From assembly GCA_029762755.1 (NCBI GenBank), contig JARVGH010000003.1, positions 62,001-126,000 on the forward strand: a DNA stretch of 64,000 nt. The letters run 5' to 3'. Within the stretch, counting starts at the first letter, position 1. Each line of letters begins with the position of its first letter. Origin of the DNA: Candidatus Bathyarchaeum tardum. GTDB taxonomy: Archaea > Thermoproteota > Bathyarchaeia > Bathyarchaeales > Bathyarchaeaceae. Both the position numbers and the translations under genes were made by a program. Below, in pieces: positions 43,564-50,699 of the stretch. Below the pieces are notes generated by a model. It worked only from the letters and a program-made list of their open reading frames with translations, did not search any database and was not told the DNA's origin.

Positions 43564-43748
43564 AGTGTCTTTGTCTAGAATTTTTTGTAACACACAAAAT
43601 ATTATTCCACGAAGAGTCTTACTAGTTAACCTGTTAACACATGTGTTTACATCAATGTGAAAATTTGTGAATAAAAATCAACTTTAATTCTTTAATAGAC
43701 TTTCTTTTTGCTAAATAACTTCGATTCAAGCTCTTTCACAGCAATTAG

Positions 43749-43774
43749 TCAACCCCTTTGTTTCTACTGGAGAA
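43749..43774 (-). promoter_or_regulatory. ORB element, minus orientation
   Basis: On the minus strand it reads TTCTCCAGTAGAAACAAAGG followed by GGTTGA, a near-consensus origin recognition box (TCCAGTGGAAACAAAGGGG). It faces the element at 43541-43563. Confidence 0.8.
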
Positions 43775-43901
43775 TTAGAATTGATTAATTCTTTGTTTTA
43801 TTTTTACGTTTGGAACTCTTTGTGAAGTCTGTGAAGTAAAATATTTGCAAAAATTCTTTAATTTTCATTTTAAACTAATTTTTGAGCTTTTTTACTAAAC
43901 A

Positions 43902-43936
43902 CTATATACCGTAATACCTATAACTAGTGAACTAGT
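43902..43936 (+). promoter_or_regulatory. Promoter and ACTAGT direct repeat of the winged-helix gene
   Basis: A TATA element CTATATAC at 43902-43909 predicts a start site near 43930. The palindrome ACTAGT occurs twice, at 43923-43928 and 43931-43936, exactly over that start site, as expected for a repressor operator. Confidence 0.5.
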
Positions 43937-43964
43937 AGTAAGTGAATACTAATTGGTGTAAAAT

Positions 43965-44372
43965 ATGCCAACCAAAAAAATGCGAGTAGAAGTCTTCAAT
44001 AACGGTGACCGTTATACTGTTACCTTTGAAGGTCAAATTACTCGGGATAAGGCTCTTCGTGTACTTGATTTGGTTGAGCTATTAGGAGGATCACCAGCAA
44101 CAAATTCTGAACAAACTCTTGCAGCAACTGAAATATCCAAGATAGACAAAGTGCGATTAGTTGCTGAAAAAAACTTTTCTGTAGGATGGTTCTCCTCCAA
44201 GGATATGCGTGATGCATTCGAGAAACAGTATAACGAACCAATCAGCCTTAGCACTGCTTCAACTTACTTGTCTAGATTAACTGATCGGGGATATTTCCTC
44301 AAAAAAGGCTCATCTAATCAAATGCGTTACAGAATTATGACTGCACTGTCCACTCAAATTCAAGAAAGATAA
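43965..44372 (+). CDS. Winged-helix DNA-binding protein next to the origin
   Basis: The 135-residue protein has an N-terminal beta region (VEVFNNGDRYTVTFEGQITR) and a C-terminal winged helix (DMRDAFEKQYNEPISLSTAS and TYLSRLTDRGYFLKKG, with recognition helix LSTASTYLSRL). No family name is certain. It lies between the origin and nurA-herA, and its own promoter carries a doubled palindrome, so autoregulation is likely. It may control the downstream repair genes or bind origin DNA; both are inference. Confidence 0.7.
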   Translation: MPTKKMRVEVFNNGDRYTVTFEGQITRDKALRVLDLVELLGGSPATNSEQTLAATEISKIDKVRLVAEKNFSVGWFSSKDMRDAFEKQYNEPISLSTASTYLSRLTDRGYFLKKGSSNQMRYRIMTALSTQIQER

Positions 44373-44449
44373 TAAACTTCTTTTCTTAAAGAATAATTGA
44401 TTTAATAAACTGCCTGTAAAGCTTTCTTGTTTGAGGAGATCACTCATAT

Positions 44450-45475
44450 ATGAGTAAAATTCAGAAAAATTTGACTGAACTAAAAACTAAGCTTAAATTG
44501 TATGTTGACAAAGGTCGACAAATAGGTTTTAGTGATGTTAAACCTCAACCTTTGATTATTTCTAAACCTGACATAGCCAAAATTAAACCCTTACAAAAAA
44601 TTAAAAACTGTAATTCCCGATTTTTTGCTGTGGATTGTTCCACTCGAACATTAAAACGAGCCCACAACTGGGGAATTTACCTGATGCGAGTCGCTTACGC
44701 TTCGGTAGAAAACCGTAAAGTAACATGGGATTATGAAGAAAGCATCGTTTGTGCAGTGGGAGACCGCCGTTACCGTTCAAACTTTTTGATTGATAATCGA
44801 CTCCAAATTGAAAGCGAAATGGCCTTAAAACTTATTCACGAAGAGGCTACTCCGGGAAGCTCTGGTGAGGATACTCTTCGCGAGTTAGGTGCAGGGGATT
44901 ATATTCTGTTGGATGGAGCCAGTTTTTTTGGAGGAAAACGAGGTTTCCACACTTCCCTTTACGAAGAGGCTCTTCGTAAAAAGATTAATCTTCTTGCCAT
45001 AAGTAAACAGTCTCCTATGCTTTGTGACGAAAAAGGACGCGATTTTATGGCTTCAACAAGTGTGCTTACCCCTTATTCCCTTTGGGTATACCATCCAGTC
45101 AAAGAGGCAAACATGGAAAAACACCTTTATGGGGACGTTTCCCTTGTGAAGCTATGTGAAGATAGTAAACACATATTTCGTTGCGACATAATGGATTCAA
45201 CATCTCAAAACGTAACTGAACTGCTCTCTCCATTAACTTCCCTTTCTGAAGACCCAAGGTGTTTAGGATACCCTGTTACCCTTTGGCTTGCCCACGAATT
45301 CTCTGGAGCATCAGCCTCTAAACTTTTACAATATTATGATTTAATCGAAAAAGAGTTAGAGACTGCTGGCATCTTAGAGACTCTTCGTGTAGAAGAATTA
45401 TCCTGTAGTTTTGCTGACAAAATTCATGGAATAACAAACCTATTTGAAGGAGATGAAAGCTTTGATAGAATTTGA
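44450..45475 (+). CDS. nurA: NurA-like 5'-3' nuclease
   Basis: NurA works with the HerA translocase in DNA end resection. The 341-residue protein has the conserved acidic motif in FFAVDCSTRTLKRAHNWG (about residue 64) and the second in YILLDGASFFGG (about 163), both manganese-binding in the RNase H-like NurA fold. KINLLAISKQSPML is also family-like. It overlaps herA. No mre11 or rad50 gene is present nearby, unlike in many archaea. Confidence 0.85.
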   Translation: MSKIQKNLTELKTKLKLYVDKGRQIGFSDVKPQPLIISKPDIAKIKPLQKIKNCNSRFFAVDCSTRTLKRAHNWGIYLMRVAYASVENRKVTWDYEESIVCAVGDRRYRSNFLIDNRLQIESEMALKLIHEEATPGSSGEDTLRELGAGDYILLDGASFFGGKRGFHTSLYEEALRKKINLLAISKQSPMLCDEKGRDFMASTSVLTPYSLWVYHPVKEANMEKHLYGDVSLVKLCEDSKHIFRCDIMDSTSQNVTELLSPLTSLSEDPRCLGYPVTLWLAHEFSGASASKLLQYYDLIEKELETAGILETLRVEELSCSFADKIHGITNLFEGDESFDRI

Positions 45476-47027
45476 ACCCGTAGGCTTTGTTCGAGAAGTA
45501 AAAGGCGACACGGTTTCTTTTTTCCTGAATCAAGGAATAACACTTTCCTTTGGCCAAATCGTACGAATAAACTCTGAAAACCGAAATTTTTATGCTCGAA
45601 TAGTTGATGCTGGAAGCTCTTCTACCCTGAAAACAAATGAACAACTTCGAGAAGCAGAAGGCAAAGAATCTTTTGGACCCTACTCCAGCTATAGACATGT
45701 TGACGCTGTTTTGTTACTAGAAAATAATTCTGGCAGAATAAGATCTCCGACTTTTAACCCAAACTATATGGATCATGTTTACACAATTAATGAGCAAGAC
45801 TATTTAATTTTGCAGCTTTCTGGAGATCTAGAGATAGGAAGATTGCGTTCTGGCGAAGAAGTGCTAGGTGTAGTGGGAATAAACGCTAAAGCAATTCCTA
45901 AAATGATGGGCATGTTTGGGATGACCGGCTCTGGAAAAACTAACACCGAACTTATTTTGAACGCTCGAATAATTGATGACCCAACAACAGTTGGCCTAAT
46001 TTTTGATTTTGCCGGTCAACTCCTTTCTGGCAAAGACTTCGGAGAAGAAAGCGGTCTCGGGGACCATCCCCTCTTTCATAGCAGGGTTAGTTACTATTCT
46101 GCCCGAGATGGCAAATTGTCCATTGGTTTGCGCAGCCTTACTCCTGGGCGGTTGTGGACTTTGTTCCCCGATATTGGTCGACCACAAATCAGGATTGCCC
46201 GACGATTGTATGAGAGTTTAGGCAAATGCTGGATTGAAGAATCCCTTGAAGCATACCGCCAAGAAGGTCACTCTGGGGTTGGACGTATTATTAACCACCA
46301 ACAAAAGGTTGTGATTATTGCTCTGATGAGCCGTCTTTCTGATTTGCCGCCACACTTGTTTCCAGTTTCAGATTACAACTTCATAGAAGATGTTGTACAA
46401 AACATAAGCAAAGGCGTTACTTGTCTTGTTGACATTTCCGGTTTGACCTCCGAAGAACAACGCAATGTGACTTGTCTTACTGCAACATTTGTTGCCCAAC
46501 ATTACAAACGTTTGTGGGAAAACAATTTTGAAGATTGGAAAAAACTTCCAACTTTGTTGATAACTTTGGAGGAAGCTCACGAGTTTTTGGACCCAGAAAT
46601 ACGAAAAACAATCTTTTCAGACATCGCCCTTACTTACCGCAAATACCGGGTTGGTTTAAACGCAGTAACGCCTAGACCCTCAAAAATTAATCGTGACGTG
46701 TTTGCAGAGTTGTGGACCAAAGTTATCATGAAAACTGAGCTTAAACGGGACCGAGACTATCTTACCCAAAACACTCCTTACATGGAATACAGTGACACTG
46801 AGATCAAGATGCTTGACATCGGGGAAGCCTTGATTATTTCAGAGCCACAGATTCGCTTTGCTGTTCCAGTTAAAGTGATTCATTATCCGACTTACCTTAG
46901 ACAAAAAGGAACTGCAGACTATAATTTGCCCGATTCAAAGACCCTTTCTGAAATGAATGAAAACCTAAAGCGCCTCAAAGCCGCTGGAGTGTCCCTCACT
47001 GGTAAAGCGGAAACTAAGACGGATTAA
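45453..47027 (+). CDS. herA: HerA-type DNA translocase
   Basis: HerA is a hexameric FtsK-like motor that feeds DNA to NurA. The N-terminal HAS barrel (about residues 5-130) is followed by Walker A GMFGMTGSGKTNTEL, a long helical insertion, and Walker B LLITLEEAHEFLDP. The later TPRPSKINRDVFAELWTKVI has the arginine-finger region. Start options are TTG 45444, ATG 45453 and TTG 45459. AAGGAG at 45447-45452 fits the last best by spacing, so the start is uncertain. It ends 14 bases inside the convergent gene at 47014. Confidence 0.85.
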   Translation: MKALIEFEPVGFVREVKGDTVSFFLNQGITLSFGQIVRINSENRNFYARIVDAGSSSTLKTNEQLREAEGKESFGPYSSYRHVDAVLLLENNSGRIRSPTFNPNYMDHVYTINEQDYLILQLSGDLEIGRLRSGEEVLGVVGINAKAIPKMMGMFGMTGSGKTNTELILNARIIDDPTTVGLIFDFAGQLLSGKDFGEESGLGDHPLFHSRVSYYSARDGKLSIGLRSLTPGRLWTLFPDIGRPQIRIARRLYESLGKCWIEESLEAYRQEGHSGVGRIINHQQKVVIIALMSRLSDLPPHLFPVSDYNFIEDVVQNISKGVTCLVDISGLTSEEQRNVTCLTATFVAQHYKRLWENNFEDWKKLPTLLITLEEAHEFLDPEIRKTIFSDIALTYRKYRVGLNAVTPRPSKINRDVFAELWTKVIMKTELKRDRDYLTQNTPYMEYSDTEIKMLDIGEALIISEPQIRFAVPVKVIHYPTYLRQKGTADYNLPDSKTLSEMNENLKRLKAAGVSLTGKAETKTD

Positions 47028-47733
47028 TTTCCCTTCTTTTGAGAATTTTTTCCATTTCTTCTTTTAGTCTATAAACGTACGGCATTCTATGGGTGTCTCT
47101 TTCTAGGTAGCCATCTTTGTAAAGTTTTTTCATTAGCCTTGCAGTATGCTCCCGCGTCAGACTAATCATTTTTTGTATTTCTGGAGCAGTTTTTTCGCCT
47201 TCTTTACCTATTGTTTCAAGAACTATCAATTCTGTTTCCGTCAACGGCTCCAGGGCTTTCTCTTTTTTTATTGGAATCGCTGCTTTGATTTTTACATCTG
47301 GTGCATGTCTTTCATATTTGATTTTTTCAATTTCAACAAGCTTTTCAAAAACTTTTTCTTGAGTTTCCTTTATTCCTTCAAATTCGTTTCGTATCTCGTT
47401 AATTTGACCTGAGAATTTTTCTTCAAAATCTGAAGGGAAATCAGTTATCCGATTACTGATTTTAATTAATTTTTCTTCATATTCTTCTACTTTTTTTGCA
47501 ACTTCTTGATTTTCTACTGCAACCTTTTCGATTTTATGGGCCACATAAAGTACGCCCTCTTTTTGCCTCATAAGTTGATTATCTATGCTTACCACAATGT
47601 CACTTACTATTCCTTTGGCGTTATGATACTCATGTCGAAGGGTTATTATGCGCTTGTAATACAGAAATAACACCGAAATCGTCCCAAACAACAAAATAGA
47701 CGTCAATATTAGAAAAACATCTGAAATCATCAA
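47014..47733 (-). CDS. Membrane-anchored coiled-coil protein with C-terminal winged helix
   Basis: The 239-residue protein begins with one hydrophobic segment (ISDVFLILTSILLFGTISVL, then FLYY), then about 120 residues with heptad-like spacing predicting a coiled coil (KIEKVAVENQEVAKKVEEYE), and ends with a MarR-like winged helix (ELIVLETIGKEGEKTAPEIQ, LTREHTARLMKKLYKDGYLE). DNA would thus be bound at the cytosolic membrane face. Its promoter holds five TGTGAT-type boxes. No named family is recognised. Related proteins in other TACK archaea are likely but not checked. Confidence 0.7.
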   Translation of the reverse strand: MMISDVFLILTSILLFGTISVLFLYYKRIITLRHEYHNAKGIVSDIVVSIDNQLMRQKEGVLYVAHKIEKVAVENQEVAKKVEEYEEKLIKISNRITDFPSDFEEKFSGQINEIRNEFEGIKETQEKVFEKLVEIEKIKYERHAPDVKIKAAIPIKKEKALEPLTETELIVLETIGKEGEKTAPEIQKMISLTREHTARLMKKLYKDGYLERDTHRMPYVYRLKEEMEKILKRREINPS

Positions 47734-48108
47734 AATCGCTCCTCACGTGTGATTTGGGTGTGATTTCGTGTGATGTGCATAACTAATCACATATCACACT
47801 AGTATATAAATAAACTTAAGTTTTTCGTCAAATCTTAAAACGTGACATCACACGTCACAAACACCTCACATTACAACCACACGAAAACCATTGACTGTTT
47901 GTATCCCCCAATCTTTTTTTATCCCTGTGTTTTATCAATTTTTTTAATAGGCTTTGATTTTGTCAATTATTTTGCTAAATAAGCCTAAAATAAGCTTTAT
48001 TTTTTTGTGTTTTTTCTTCCCCGAAACATTTTAATGTGCCAATAATTACCGTCACCATGGCGTAAATATTCATTACTTTTTGTGAAAAAAATACTGTGAT
48101 TTGTGATG
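47734..48108. promoter_or_regulatory. Promoter region with a cluster of TGTGAT/ATCACA boxes
   Basis: Gene-free region upstream of the minus-strand gene ending at 47014. Boxes: TGTGAT at 47748, 47759 and 47769 (10-11 base spacing, one helix turn), ATCACA at 47786 and 47793, and one more at 47847. A TATA-like TTTATATA (minus strand, about 47810-47803) lies upstream of the boxes, so the boxes cover the predicted transcript start and leader, typical for repression. Two more TGTGAT at 48095 and 48102 close the region, the second forming TGTGATGTCACA. Confidence 0.65.
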
Positions 48109-48585
48109 TCACATCTTTTTTGATATTTTGCGTGGACTGGACAGCTCTTCAAGACTGCTTTTGAGTTCTTCATGGAGTCTTTTGATGGTTTTAATTTGTT
48201 CCTCTTCTGGTCGTTTTTTTATTAATTCTCTTTGAGTGTCGATATACTCTTTTAATTTGTTTGCAGCCTCCAAATATGGTTCTAGGCTGATTTCTTCGAG
48301 AACTCCCAGGTATCCTAGTAACAAAATCGTGTAGATTGATTGCGTAACATTGTGTCTGGCCTGCCTCAAACTCCTATTAAACGCGCCTCTACTTACGGCT
48401 AAAATACGAATCTTAGCCTTTTCATCATATTTTAGACCCTTATCGGCTATATTTTCGGCTAAAACATCAATCAAAAGTGTTTCTAATTGTATTTTTGTTA
48501 AATTGCTGTTTTTTGCTAATATTTTGACTAAAGGGTCGTTTAAAGAGTAGTTTAGCCAATTCTGAGCCCTTTCCTTTACATTCAA
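48109..48585 (-). CDS. Helical protein of unknown function between box clusters
   Basis: A 158-residue, all-helical, charged protein. The middle segment SRGAFNRSLRQARHNVTQSI and YTILLLGYLGVLEE looks like a helix-turn-helix followed by an amphipathic helix, and the C-terminus (residues 110-158) is a likely coiled coil rich in Glu/Lys. The start is TTG at 48585. No named family. TGTGAT boxes lie at its 3' end (48095-48113) and 360-540 bases upstream of its start. It may be part of the same regulatory or DNA-organising unit (inference). Confidence 0.6.
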   Translation of the reverse strand: MNVKERAQNWLNYSLNDPLVKILAKNSNLTKIQLETLLIDVLAENIADKGLKYDEKAKIRILAVSRGAFNRSLRQARHNVTQSIYTILLLGYLGVLEEISLEPYLEAANKLKEYIDTQRELIKKRPEEEQIKTIKRLHEELKSSLEELSSPRKISKKM

Positions 48586-49623
48586 ATTAGTTTTTACAAC
48601 TCCTGTTTTAAAGGATACATTTTTGTATACCTGCCATGTCCTAAAAACCTTTCCTGACTATTAAAACAACTGCCTTTTTGGCTTTGATGCTTTGCAATAA
48701 ATTTAACATTCCAACCAAACAAACATTGAAACAAAAATACTTTTTGCAAAATAATTGAATTGCCCCTTCTCATGTTGGCTGATTATAATTCGATTTTTCT
48801 TGAAAAATTTATCATTTTAAAATTTTAATTAATCAAATTGCATAGATTTGCTATTTTTTAAATTAGTGATTGGGAGCAAACCCTTTTTTTATATTTATTA
48901 TGGTATTTTTTTAATATTTTTTCCTTTTTTTCTTCAATATTATGTGTGATTCTTGGAAAAAATTTACATCACGTGTGATTATCACAGAATCACATGTGAG
49001 ATCACGTTCGAATCATTTTTCCAAAAACCTCAAATATTACTTTATTTTCATTTTAGCACTGTTTTTTGGGTTTTTTATTTGTGATGTGATTTTATGTGAT
49101 AAGATTTTGTGATTCCTTTGGCATCACAATTTTTTCATTCAATCTTTGGAAAATGGTCAGTTTGCTTTTTTTGTTTTATTTTTTTGTTGATTTCGGAACA
49201 AAGTAATTTTTTGTTTGATCTATTTTGAGTTCTAAGGTGGTTAGAGCGATTTTTATTGTCCCCCGCTCATTAATTGTTATTTTTTGTCCTAAATCCTACA
49301 AAAAGATATATTGAATATTTTTTAAAAAAAGTAATTATTTGATAGTAAATTAAAAATAATATAGATTAATAATAGTTTTACATTCATATTTTCTATATTT
49401 ACGTGGATTCTTTAACATTTCCCTTTTTTAACTTGATTGCTTTTTTTCTTTCCATCATTACTTATTTGATCTAATTCACTCCCTGGATTTACGCAGTTTT
49501 TGTTTTGGTTTGGGCTTTTAGTTATGTTTTTAGGACAAATATTTAAGCCAATGTTGCGTTATACAATGAAACAAGCGATTTCGCTAATAATAACTAATGA
49601 ATTTGTGTTAAAGGGGCTTTAAA
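48586..49623. other. 1-kb gene-free A+T-rich region with distal TGTGAT boxes
   Basis: No convincing gene was found in this T-rich stretch. It contains TGTGAT at 48945, 48974, 49080, 49085, 49095 and 49108 and ATCACA at 48981, 48989 and 49123, in two groups. On the minus strand 49295-49176 is an open frame of 39 codons without a usual start codon. The promoter of elf1 should lie in the last 80 bases. The long T runs could also hold several terminators. Confidence 0.5.
48945..49128. repeat. Distal array of TGTGAT/ATCACA boxes
   Basis: Group 1 is at 48945-49006: two TGTGAT, two ATCACA and near-copies ATCACG (48968, 49001), including TGTGATTATCACA at 48974-48986. Group 2 is at 49080-49128: four TGTGAT and one ATCACA. 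They are the same hexamer as in the promoter cluster at 47748-47798. Confidence 0.65.
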
Positions 49624-49863
49624 ATGGGCAGAAGAAGACGCAAAGTTGTTCACATCCCAAAAAAGAAATTACCTACAGTTTTTCTCTGTCCCATTTGTGG
49701 TAAACAAGCAATTACTATCGAAATATTTCCTGGTGGGGTCCGTGCCAAAGTACACTGTACGGGTTGTGAATTAACCGAAGAATTTGGCACAAGACCCGCT
49801 TTTAGTGAAATTGATATATACTGTCAATTTACAGACCTTTTTTATTCAAGATCCTCTGTCTAG
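49624..49863 (+). CDS. elf1: Elf1-like transcription elongation factor
   Basis: The 79-residue protein has the basic MGRRRRKVVHIPKKK start, zinc ribbon FLCPICGKQ...VHCTGCEL, and the IDIYCQFTDLFY end, matching the Elf1 layout (basic tail, CxxC-CxxC, IDVYxxFxD). Elf1 travels with elongating RNA polymerase in eukaryotes, and archaeal copies are known in TACK and Asgard lineages. The ATG at 49624 follows AAGGGGC. Divergent from the gene-free region. The GGGPS gene follows after 14 bases. Confidence 0.88.
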   Translation: MGRRRRKVVHIPKKKLPTVFLCPICGKQAITIEIFPGGVRAKVHCTGCELTEEFGTRPAFSEIDIYCQFTDLFYSRSSV

Positions 49864-49877
49864 AACTGGGATCAAAC

Positions 49878-50624
49878 ATGATTGGCACGGTAGAGCAATA
49901 TCTCTTAAATAAAATTAACAAAGAAGGCGCCATTCATCTTACATTAATTGATCCAGAAAAAGTCACGCCATGCTCTGCAGTTCGGACGGCTAAAGAAGCA
50001 GAATCCTGCAACACAGCAGCAATAATGGTAGGCGGATCAACATCAATCACTGACCCTCACTTAGATGATGTTACTAAAGCGTTGAAAGATTCAGTAGAAA
50101 TACCCATAATTTTGTTCCCTGGTAACCATAACGGAGTAACTAAATATGCAGACGCTATCTGGTTTATGTCTCTTTTAAATTCTTCAGATCCCTATTTCCT
50201 TGTTGGTGCTCAAATTTTAGGGGCTCCAATAATCAAAAAATTCGGTATAGAACCCATTTCCATGGGATACATAACTGTAGGTGAAGGCGGAACTGTAAGT
50301 ATCGTAGGAAAAGCCACACCCCTCCCTTACAGTAAACCTGAACTTGCAGCCGCTCATGCCCTTGCTGCCGAATATTTCGGTATGCATTTTGTGTATCTAG
50401 AAGCAGGTTCTGGTGTAGGTAATCCTGTGCCTGTTACTTTGATAAAAGCAGTAAAAACTGCAACCAACCTTCCCATAATTGTGGGTGGTGGAATACGAAC
50501 AGGTAAACAAGCAAAAGAAATCGTCAATGCAGGTGCCAGCATTATAGTAACTGGCAATGTTTTAGAAGAAAACAAAAGCAAAAACAAGATTCAAGAATTG
50601 ATAAGTAACATCAAAACCAGATAA
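49878..50624 (+). CDS. Geranylgeranylglyceryl phosphate synthase
   Basis: GGGPS makes the first ether bond of archaeal lipids from G1P and GGPP. The 248-residue TIM barrel has HLTLIDPEK, AIMVGGSTS, PIILFPGN, FVYLEAGSGVGNPVP and PIIVGGGIRTGKQA, the last two being the phosphate-binding parts. It lies between elf1 and the DP2 gene and is probably co-transcribed with elf1. Confidence 0.96.
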   Translation: MIGTVEQYLLNKINKEGAIHLTLIDPEKVTPCSAVRTAKEAESCNTAAIMVGGSTSITDPHLDDVTKALKDSVEIPIILFPGNHNGVTKYADAIWFMSLLNSSDPYFLVGAQILGAPIIKKFGIEPISMGYITVGEGGTVSIVGKATPLPYSKPELAAAHALAAEYFGMHFVYLEAGSGVGNPVPVTLIKAVKTATNLPIIVGGGIRTGKQAKEIVNAGASIIVTGNVLEENKSKNKIQELISNIKTR

Positions 50625-50699
50625 CCCTTGACGATTCCTATTTGTTCTAGAAAGACTCAATACCTTGTTTTGTAACCTCTAAAACTAAGGAGAACCCTT

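Larger units (their letters stand above)
43174..43964. other. Probable replication origin (oriC)
   Basis: This is a 0.8-kb gene-free, very A+T-rich gap next to cdc6. It contains ORB-like elements at 43541-43563 (plus) and 43749-43774 (minus), pointing towards each other across about 185 bases of A+T-rich DNA. A further minus-strand copy is at 43330-43354 and a partial one at about 43199-43216. AATTCTAC at 43487-43494 is mirrored by GTAGAATT at 43525-43532. This is the arrangement of characterised archaeal origins, with ORBs flanking an unwinding region. Confidence 0.8.

Noticed and set aside
48974-48986. TGTGA...TCACA dyads read as bacterial CRP sites
   Set aside because: The half-sites resemble the CRP consensus, but the spacing varies and an archaeon has no classical cAMP-CRP system. 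A different regulator is more likely.
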